DNA of 64,000 nt. Origin: Phialocephala subalpina (Eukaryota; Ascomycota; Leotiomycetes; Helotiales; Mollisiaceae). The stretch's first letter is position 1. Every line of letters begins with the position of its first letter. The translations under genes were made by a program, and so were the position numbers. Under the pieces are notes generated by a model. The model was not told the DNA's origin and did not search any database. It saw only the letters and a program-made list of their open reading frames with translations. Location of the stretch: contig FJOG01000008.1 in assembly GCA_900073065.1 (NCBI GenBank), positions 1,207,347 to 1,271,346 on the forward strand, written 5' to 3'. Of this stretch, positions 54,706 through 64,000 are shown one piece after another.

Positions 54706-56369
54706 GATGAGAAAAGCCGATAGCTTGCGACTTTGATTGGAAGGGATAATCGTGAATGAAAAGTTCGTGTCGCGTCGTATAATGGCACAAAGAAAGAGTG
54801 CGGGTGGGCACTGGAGTTCGAGATAGCTTGTATGTACAGTGTAGTCGTAGCGTGCAGAAATAGCATATGCAGAAAGCTAGATTAACATCTGTCTGATTCT
54901 AAAAGAAGGGGAAGGAAGCTCGTAGAGAATTGTTTATTCACACGGAGAAGGCGTGAGCATTGCACTAAGCTATTTGGAGCACTAGAGTACGCCACAGTCT
55001 TGATCTTCATTACTCCCCTTTGGTGTGAAGGAGAGAAGGGTGCCCCAAAAAAAACACGCCAAAAATGCGTATAAAACAAGACTAAAGTGATTTCCTGAGC
55101 CGCTCTCCGGCACAAATTGGCCTTGTCTAGCGCGTTCTCTCCCTTGTAAAACACGCTAACGAGCCACTCAACACCCAAGTCGCCTTTACACCACAAGGGA
55201 GAGTACTCGACTTGTTTTCAGCCTGACACTCGCACAGACAAAACATAGGGGGATTGACTACTTGGAGATCCAGTGATTCTGAAGGACCTGTGGGGATGAG
55301 CTGGGGTCTACAGCCAGTGAATTGTAGGCGAGAACGCTTCTTTCTCGACTTCTCTGTGGGATGTTTTTGCGGTGTCAAACTCGAAGAAAAAAAGGTGACT
55401 AGTCTGCCAGAGATTCGAGCGTAGGGCTACCAATAAGGCGGGCAACTGACTTCCCGACTACGGCGCGCTCGCTCAGAGAACAATGTCAAGATCATCTTTG
55501 GAGCGCCGCTATAAGATTGTTGCCTGGGGCTGAGTTCGAATGTAAAACTTACGGTTCGAGCATAGAGTGGCATGAGACAAGTATCGGTATTGGTCAGTCA
55601 ATTGCAGCGATCAGATTTACCCCACTTGAACGCGACAAACAATGTCTCGGGCCAGGTGAAACAACATTCACAACAGCCACAACAGCCACGATTCAAACTC
55701 AATGCATATACGACAATCCATTCGCCTGCAATCTAGTCCACCAACCACCAACCCAACAAGCCAAAAATCAAGAATTTCGTTACTCCAACAGTCCCGTATC
55801 CCTGTCGTTTCCAGAACGAACGATTGTTTTCTGTCAATATCATGAACTTATTCTCTAGAAATATATACTTTGAACTTCAATCAACCACCAAGCCATCAAA
55901 TCAACAACCAAATCACAAATCACAAAACTCCAGCAAACATCCAACCCCAAATCAATAAATCACCCAAGCTACGAATGCAAAGGCGGCAAGTACTATACGC
56001 TAAATGCATTCATTCCTCATCTCAAAGTAACAAGAACATCCAACATGCAATGCAAGGTATCTCGCTGTATACTAGAACTAACTCGAAACGAATCGGACAA
56101 ATCAAGAATCCAACAAAAACCAAGACCGCCCACCAATCTATCCTCAAGTCCAACATGCTTTGCGCGCTTTGCTTGTACTGTACTTTTTTCTTGCTCGATA
56201 CTTCGAGTCTTTCTGTGCTTATATGTATGGTAATGTGCGGCAGTGTGTACAACATCCATCATTCCTTCATCCATCCAATATTGTTTCCTTCGTGTACTCG
56301 TTCATCATCCAACACATCCAAAGTTCAGTTGTTCGCTCGTCGAGAGGTGAGCGAGCTACGCGAGCTCGC
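54706..56369. other. Intergenic region of about 1.7 kb
   Basis: This stretch holds the promoter of the 2EXR-chromodomain gene on the left and the 3' flank of the large minus-strand gene on the right. Only short frames without domains are present. No RNA gene is recognised. Confidence 0.5.
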
Positions 56370-59300
56370 TCAAGGCAGCGCATTCAACTCCTCCCTCTGC
56401 GTCATAAACTTCTTCGCCACCTCATCCCCCCCAACGGCGGACAACTCCATCCAATGATACGCAACACACATAGTCGCCGGATCACTCCTCTCCCTATCCC
56501 TCTCTTCCTTCGCCCCCCCTCCTCCTGTCCCCCCGTTCCCTTCCAACGTCTTAAACGTCTCCCTCGGTTTGCTCAACGGAGCAGTAACCCTCTCAACAAG
56601 TTCCGGATGTGTAAGGTAGAAAATAGCCAACTCGCGTTCGGCGACTGGGTCCCCTTCTTTGGCAGTGATGGTCCACATTTTTGCGGCGTCTTGCATGCTG
56701 TATTTCATTACTTCGCCCGAAGCGGTTGTGGCGGGAAGGGTATCGGAGGTAGTTGATGAAGAGATGGTAGTCTTCCGTGTTTGTGTGTAATGCACCACTA
56801 CCTCGTCTGCGATTTCGATCAAGGTACGACAGACATCCTGTTTCAATCCTAGAGCAGCAAGACCCGCATCCCAAAAAGCTTTTCCGCGTTCAGTCTTATC
56901 AAGAATAGCGGCGGGCACGAAAGAAGCGATGAATTGGAGATCGCGGAACAGGGTCTTGGGCCGTATTTCTGCGTCGCGGAACAGGTCTTGGAGAACGTCG
57001 ACGATCATGTCTGTGCTGGCTGGGGTGGGGCTGCTAAGAGAACGGTCGGTGGTGCGGTGGGAGGGGGAGGTGCTGTCTGCTTGGCCGAGAGTTTGGGAGC
57101 GGCGCTCTTTGCAATTGTCGATTGCTTCTTCGAGGTTCTTGGCTCGCGGGGTGGTGGAGACATTGTCAGGGCCGAAGGCGTTCATGTGGGCGATTTCTGG
57201 GGATTGAGGAGTGGCTGTCAATGTGTCTTGGCGGATGCGGGGCCGGCGAGGAGGGGAGGGAGATAGGTAGGCGATTATGAGATGTTCCAGTTCGAAGAGA
57301 GCATTCAGCTTGGCGTAAGGATTCGGATGCACGGAAAACATTCTCAGTAAGCGCTGGAAAGCTTTCCTGTATGGAAAGTCTGGCGAGTCGAGCTCCTTTG
57401 AGGATGCAGCTTTCCGTGTTCCAACTGGGATATGCTCACTATTGGAGGAGCTGCCTGCTGCTGAACGCACATCAGCATTGATGGTATGGTCCGTCGATCG
57501 TGAAGTTGCAGACGGTCCTCTTTCCATGCGCTGCGCAACTGGGTTTTCAGGGGGTGCGTCCGTATTTTGGGGGTTTCTCAAATCTCTGAAACTCTTTTTC
57601 TTCTCTAGAGTACGCTTTCTGGATTTGCGTCGGACTTTTCTTTCTGTTCGTTCTTTTCTCTCGATACAGTCCTGTCCAAGGTCTCCGGAAAACCAGGAGT
57701 CCGTCTCACTTCCTTTGGCGAATACCAGAGTGCCGAGATCGCTAATTAGAAGACTGGCCAAGGTCTGCTTGAGCTCCGAAAGGAATCGTTGCTTAGCCTG
57801 GCCTGCGCGCTCAGATGAGATCACCGTCTCATTCGTCGAAGACGAAGTACCGGGTCGATGACTGCCACCGCTTATACTTGTCGTTGGTGACTGAGCTCGT
57901 GTTTGGAACGGCGACCAGAAAGTTGTGGCTGAATCAATGGTCAAGACCGGACTAGCCATGCCGAAGTAGTCCTGAGAATCCATCAAGTCTCCAGTAGTGC
58001 TCAATCGAGACATGCTGTATCTGCCAGAATCGAAACTTTGCTGCGAGTTGTTTCTGGCAGACATTGATCGGAGATCTCGAAGGCCGGGACGATTGAAATC
58101 GGTGCTTCGCAGGCCTCTGCGGCCACTTTCTTCAGAGTCGTCACCACAAATGCTCAAGGATCCTATGCCGTTAAGAAACAGGTCTCCCTTGTGTCGACCA
58201 CTGTCGAGTATCCGCTTGTCGCGGTAGTACAGCTCTGTCGACCACAGCACGGGAGCTTCCATCACGTTTTCGCCGACCAGTTTATTGATGCATGTTTCAA
58301 TCTCCAAGCAGAAACGGTGGATGCGTTCCTCTCCTTTACAGAAGTTCTCGATACCGAATTGTCCAAGCCAGCGTAAGGTCTTTTCGGATTGTTCGTCTGA
58401 CAGCTTGTTCGGTCCACCTTGCTCATCCACGGCAGCCATCATGTCCATCACCTGAGCTTCAGTCCGTAGGAGGAAGTTGTTGGGTGTAGGCTTCGATATA
58501 TTACGTGGTCGAGCAGCCGAGGGTGGTAGGAAGCCAGTCTTCTTTGGTGATGCCATGCATTTCAAAGCGATAGCAATGTTTCGTGTTCCTTCATATGCTG
58601 CAGAGTTTCGCACGTCGGTGACATACCACATCTTGTCCCGAAGGGCCTTCAGACGTTTCATCATGGACTCGATGGTAACATCGTGGCGCTCCTGAGATTG
58701 CTTTAGCCATACTAGCCAAGCATCGTATTCTTCAATCGCGCTGGTGGAGCGGCGAATTGAGTCTCGTGGGCCTCGAGAGAAGATGCTTAGGAGCGATGCA
58801 AATCCGTCCTTTTTGAGCGACGGTGAAGAGAGTTGGTGTAACTGGTTCAAGGTCTTCCAGTACAGATGGGCATTGACAAAGTCTGATTGGGCTTGGCATT
58901 GAGCTTCTGCAGCCTCAAGCATGGCGATCAGGACTGCAGGGGCCTCTCGTCCTTGTCTTTCTGTGTCGGAATCTTGGCGTTGTTTAGATGACTTGACTTC
59001 GGCTATCTTTGATTCCTTTTCGGTGGAAGGGTCCCTCATGCGGTAAGGATTCTTTGACTGCTGCTGCTGCGCTGATGAACCAGGTCGACTCCGTGGCTTC
59101 TTCCTTGGGCTTTCCATAGCAGATGTCCTGTTACTGAACGTCTTCGGCTCTATTTTGGGATTCAGTGACTGTGGGATCTCATAGTCCATGACCAATTTCA
59201 AGATCGAGTCTCTCAGTTGATGATAGTTCTTGTCAAGATCCGGTCGAATGTTTGTCGTCTCGTCATCGCTGTCGCTACTGGTCGTGAATTCTTCTTCGTC

Positions 59301-61726
59301 CCCGTCCTCCTCTGGATCATGAAGCATATACGTTGAGAGTGTCTGGCCATCGGGAGACATGAACAAGACGGCCCAACGCTCAGCACATGGGTGGCATGCT
59401 CCAGATGTTCCGTCAAAGCCCAAGGTTTGGGTCATCTCGTACAAAGCAATGCGGAGCTCATAGCCATCGTCCTCATAACTGCTGAGGCGGTTCTTGGTAG
59501 TGTCATCCAAAAGCGGTTCTTGAGATGTCGTGAAGTCGCTGATGATAGAAGAGCCACTGTGGCTGACAACGGAAGCATTGTCAAAAGCAGCACGGGAAGC
59601 AGACATAGGCATAGACTGCGTGATAGTGGACATGCCCGAAACGGATGAAGCCGAAGAACGGATACCGCTGAAGCTTGTATGGTTAGACAGAGAGCCTGAC
59701 ATGGGTCGCTTTTCAGGGAAGAGACAATTGATCATGGTAATCAGATCCGACGGAGATAGGACCAAATATGGATGCACCTCCACGGTTTCCCGGAGTGATG
59801 TGATCGATCTCGCTGGCAGAAGTTTTGGCTTGGACCTGGAAGGACGATTGGAACGGAAGCGCGCCAGTATGTTCTCGATGTGGGTCTTGATAGCCAGGGG
59901 TGTTGATGCTGTGTCTCGCCTGTGTCACATGATCAGCATGAGTACATGGATACAACTCGAGTTGGCAAACCATAGCATGTCCGCAACCAGTTTCTGCGCC
60001 CTCATGACGACTTCTTTCAGGATCTTTTGACGTCCATACTCCGTAATGTGGTATTCAGCCATCATTCCGTACGACTAGATATGTTAGCGTCATTGCTTGG
60101 ATTGGGTGGGAGCGACTTACCTCTGGATGGATGACCACACTCAGAAGGAACACTGAGAAGAGCCACTTGGACACAAGGAAAACGCGAGTGGTTCGGTGTA
60201 ACTTGGGATCAAGTTTCCGCAGGATTGCATTTCCAAGTTCAAGCAGACCTTCAGGCATTCCTCCGGCTCCTGGATCATCAATAACCTCAAAAAGTCCTTC
60301 CACGGCTCCGGCATAGAACTCCTCGGCGGCAATAGAATCCTTGGAATTCCGTGGGGTATGAACCCGACTGCTTGGATGATCCTCGGCTTCTCCTAACAAA
60401 AATGCTCCATCCTCGAGGGTTTTCATGAGGTACCATTCCATATTACTCCGTCCGGACCAATCCCGCATGGCAGTCCAAACATTCAAAACACAACAGATGA
60501 ACGGATCTGCTCCAGTTTTGCCCTCACTTATTAACCTGGCACAAGTAGTTGCCCAAATATCGGTCCTTCTCAAGTCCTCTCCGGAGTCTGGACCGGCCGA
60601 ATTGGCAAAGCATGTATGAATCAAAGCAGATAAAGGATCATGACGCTGGAAAGAAAGCAAACGTTCAACTGGAGAGGGTATATGCGCAGAATTCCGAAGA
60701 TTGCCTGAAAGCTGGCTTTTGGAACGACTATGAAATGGTAACACGGAATTGATCGCTTCCAATCCCTGGTGGAAAACTGTCAGAGCGGACAACTCTGCGG
60801 GAGCAAGACTGCAGATGCGGCTGGCCAAATAGTCCGGATTTGTCCGGATTGAGGTCAAAAACTTGAGCAAGCTATCACGGGAGCGCTGGGGTATCTCATG
60901 CATGAATGTTGACAAAGTGGTGGCATCTTCTCCTCCGTTGGCATTGTCCAAATCAGGTTCCAAGAGGGCATAACGTCGTGTGGCATCGCATGAGTTCCGG
61001 ACATCATGGATGGCATTATACAAATTCGCGAAACTCTTCTTCTCGTCAGCTCTAAAATTGTCAACCAATGTTCGGTGGGCTAGCTCTCCGCATCGTGCCA
61101 GACGAGCAGAAAGGGCAGTCGAAACCAGAGATCTTTGCAGACGGATCCGAGAATGGGCTCGCTTCCTCTCCTGGTATGTGGAAAGTCGGACTAGATGGGC
61201 AAGCTCATCAAGGGTCGTATTGGCAGTGGAGGTGGCAGATGTGGGGAACTGAGGGTTCATGTATTGCGAGACATCTTGCAGCAACGGAAGCTGCGGTAAC
61301 TTGGTAGGAGAAACTGGGCTTTCCTGCACATTATTACTCGGAGCCGCAACGGCTGGTGTAGCATCTTGTCTGTCTTGTCTGCGAGCAGTAGGGGAAGGAG
61401 AGGGTTGCCGGGTAGTGCTTTGGGTTCGTTCGCGCTCTACTGGCTTTTCTTTATATGCTGTGGGAGGTCTGCTGGGACTGCGAGACTGGTATCGATGGAG
61501 TCTGGGGGGCACGATGGGGTTCTCGGGAGGGGAAGGAGTGGGATTTCGGGAGGAAAGCTGTGTTATAGTGGGAGAAACGGCTGCAGAGTATAGAATCAGT
61601 ATATATGCTTGTTTGCTAGAGAGAGGAGAAGCTTGAAATGGTAATGGCAAAGACATAAACAGAGAACATACGAGGAGAGGCGTGCGCTGGCCCAGGAAGG
61701 GAGAGGGATCGCTGCATTTGTATCAT
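56370..61726 (-). CDS. Large fungal protein with RasGAP-like segment and Sel1-like C-terminus
   Basis: Exons are 61726-61672, 61580-60121, 60074-59971 and 59919-56370 (about 1722 residues). Donors are GTATGT, GTAAGT and GTTTGC. I start at the ATG at 61726. A four-codon upstream frame begins at 61734 and overlaps it. The N-terminus (to ~130) is Ser/Pro/Arg-rich and disordered. The following helical region ends in KWLFSVFLLSVVIHPE, then SYGMMAEYHITEYGRQKILKEVVMRAQKLV across intron 2. This resembles the end of a RasGAP domain, though I see no clear Arg finger. Long Ser-rich regions follow, with basic clusters (KVRRKSRKRTLEKKKSF). The last ~100 residues look like Sel1-type helices (AAKMWTITAKEGDPVAERELAIFYL). 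The family is conserved in filamentous fungi but its role is unknown to me. A GTPase-regulating scaffold is a guess. Confidence 0.8.
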
Positions 61727-64000
61727 CGCTCCATTTGTGGTAGGCACTGGCTGCGATGTCCGCGAGCCTGCCAGTGAGTATTGTATAGTAAATACAGAGA
61801 AGGAGGGACTGAAGGTGTCGCGTTCTGCCCGTCGACGAGGCTGGTGAGCTGTGATGGAAAAGGCGCTAGTGTCGATTACGATAAGAGGGTCGTCGTCCCA
61901 ACTTCCCTTCACTTCAACAAACCTCGAACAAACATCAACAAAGACCGATTCTTCCTTCTCGACGTCGAACTCGATTTCTCGCGATAGTATGCGCACGATG
62001 CAAAGTTTGGAGAGATTTGAGATGAGCAGGGCAGGGCAGGGAGAGACAGATTTCTCGTGGATCATCATCGCCGCGTTGTGAGCTGGCAGTGGTGGCAAGG
62101 ATTACAGCCAGCACGCCAGCACAGACCCAAAGCCCAAGGACGACACATGGCGCATGGATTTGATGCCATATTACTGGACGTCTCCCTCACAGATATTCGA
62201 CGATGGCCCCTTTCAGCCTCCTTTGCAGCATGTTATGCAGCTAATACAAGCCTTCCACTCCATAGGCGGCGGGCGCCCGAGAGAATGACTCTGCCCCTAG
62301 CGAGCAACCTCAGGGAAAGGGCTGGTACTGCAAGATGAAAGACTCGCGATGAGTGGTTTGGTGGAGGTTGATCAGGAGATACAAACGTCGCATTGCAGCT
62401 GAACTACGATCTTGGGAAACTCAATTTCCTGCCTGTGGTGGCAAGCCATGGACTGGACGAGGTGTGCCTGTTAAGACTTGCATCGTTGTCTCTCCAGCAC
62501 CGTTCCACAACTCACACGCCAACGCCTTCATCGGCCAAAGCCGCCCAAAGACAAATAACGACATCTGTCAACCAGTGTTTCGGCCTGGAGATGGATGCGC
62601 TGGTCGCAGCTGCGGTCGCATACTCCGTACAGCATCTCTACCACGGAATGACTGTTCGCCTCCGTCCAGTCACTTGGTGGGCCAGAGCCGTTAAGCCGGC
62701 ACTCGCATAAAGACGCAGGATGTGCTGGCATACCTTAGTGCCAGTGTGCCTTTCTCGAGTTGTTACCTGTCCTTCTTCCTGCACTTCCTCCTGCAGCTTG
62801 TTCCATAAATGCTTCTATCATCAGATTCTATTGAGCGTCGAGATCTTGCTAGTGCAACAGGCTCAGAAGGGATGCGTTTTATCGACATGTGTCAGTCCAC
62901 GTGACTCGGAGATTCTGCTCCTTTCTTTCTGGCTTTGCCACATCGCAGAGTGCACTTGCAAAGTCGTGAGACTTCTTCGTTGTCATTACTATAGGCTGAA
63001 TTAGCGTCGTAAAGTTTTCGTGTTGTTTTGTATTTGGTACCTTGCACGTGCTTGCGAGCCACGTGAGTGGACATTTTGGGACAGCTAGTTGTCGTAAGTT
63101 CGGGTCCTCCCCTGGACTCTGTCGCTCGCGTCTAATATTATGGAAGTCTGCATAGGACTCACCGCAAACGCATGCTATGTCAAAAGACCAAAAGACTCGT
63201 TCGAACTCCATTGCCCCAGTATTGTACGACTCTAGAGACTATCGATCGCTACTTGCCGACATTGTGAGTGCTTCTCAGGCTTTGAGCATACGAAATATTT
63301 AGGATCCAACATGACTCCTCGACAAATGCAGATTAATTTCCAGCTCTCTTGAGGACAGAGCTTCAAAGAAGCCGCAGGAAGGACCAGCTTCGATACAAAC
63401 CCGAGACGCTCGATACGGGGTTGCCTGTCCCAACTTGACTTACAAGCGACACTCGTTGAGTGATTGAAAAAACCCATCGAGGGGTTGGGTACAATAAACA
63501 ACTCTAGCTTGTCGGACAGAGAAAGCAGCAGGTACCGGTTACGCTCGCAGCGTTGGAGAGGACACATCTGGAAAGAATAACATACTCGACGACAATGAGA
63601 TGAAAGATACAAAGAGATATGAGCATGTGCTGAGTTTAGAGGAGAAAGTGTGAAAGTAAATCAATGGAATGTCCTAAGATGCCTAGGAGATTTGAGTTCG
63701 TCGGACCTCAAGTGCTCTTTTAGATCCGGCGGGAGGAGGAAATCTCAAAGGAGGAGTGCCATACGACACAACTTCAGAACGTCCCAAGGTGTCTGGATAT
63801 CAGGACGCAGAAAATTATTTCGATGGGAGGAAAATGAGGTAGTGTAGTAACCCTCGGCTCGGCAGTCCTGTTCAAGCGGACACGGCATCCGCTCGCTTTG
63901 TCATCAGCCTCAATTCATCATCGTGTTCCTGCGTCTGGTTTCATCGCATCTTTTCCTACTTAGGGTATGGGATACGCGACAGAGCCAATAGCATACTCCA
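61727..64000. other. Geneless right end, promoter side of the large gene
   Basis: The frame of the large gene is open upstream of its ATG to about 62098, but the sequence there is unlike its protein and is probably leader. The rest of the 2.3 kb has only short frames without domains on both strands. Nothing else is recognised. Confidence 0.45.

Overview
The window is nuclear DNA from a filamentous ascomycete (Pezizomycotina). A Leotiomycetes-type fungus is my best guess, but that is inference. The genes are spaced on both strands. Introns are mostly 45-160 bp, with GT..AG ends and CTAAC/CTGAC branch sites. The gene families are typical of this group: HET, 2EXR, MARVEL, spherulin-4, questin-oxidase-like, sedolisin, Cdc12-type septin. 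I placed exon joins by reading frame and family conservation.

Left part, 1-21 kb (mostly accessory). A Gly/Tyr-rich protein of unknown function (983-3298, -) has an inverted fragment of its own 3' end at 417-510 and a perfect 250-bp tandem duplication upstream of its start (3617-4116). Next come a membrane-anchored PhoD-like phosphatase (4982-6960, -) and a questin-oxidase-like enzyme (7831-9436, +). Two secreted acid-type proteases follow head to head (aspartic, 9735-11052, -; sedolisin, 12227-14050, +). A DHA1-type MFS exporter (14794-16761, +), TIM22 (17488-18337, +) and a decayed HET-domain gene (18973-21139, +) complete this part.

Middle, 21-31 kb (sparse). A type II membrane GH16 glucanase (23416-24951, -) and a MARVEL-like tetraspan (27254-28197, -) are separated by geneless stretches of about 2.3 kb. 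They are followed by a tandem pair of small membrane-protein paralogs (28943-29603 and 30006-30666, +) whose upstream sequences are duplicated too.

Housekeeping block, 31-48 kb: the splicing factor Prp45/SNW (-), a p24 cargo receptor (-), a USP7/Ubp15 deubiquitinase (-), the lipid-transfer protein Sfh5 with two frame breaks (-), a mitochondrial PDK/BCKDK-type kinase (+), a Cdc12/AspC-type septin (-) and the ribosome-biogenesis factor Pwp2 (+). The last two are divergent over 272 bp.

Right part, 48-64 kb: a frame-broken spherulin-4 gene (+), an alpha/beta hydrolase (-), a second decayed HET gene (-), a gene that fuses a 2EXR domain to a chromodomain (53593-54705, -), and a large four-exon gene of about 1722 residues with a RasGAP-like segment and Sel1-like helices (56370-61726, -). 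The final 2.3 kb shows no gene.

No tRNA, rRNA, CRISPR array or intact transposon was recognised. The most unusual items are the 2EXR-chromodomain fusion, the tandem membrane-protein pair, the two HET pseudogenes with different mutation signatures, the inverted gene-tail relic and the duplicated upstream segment.
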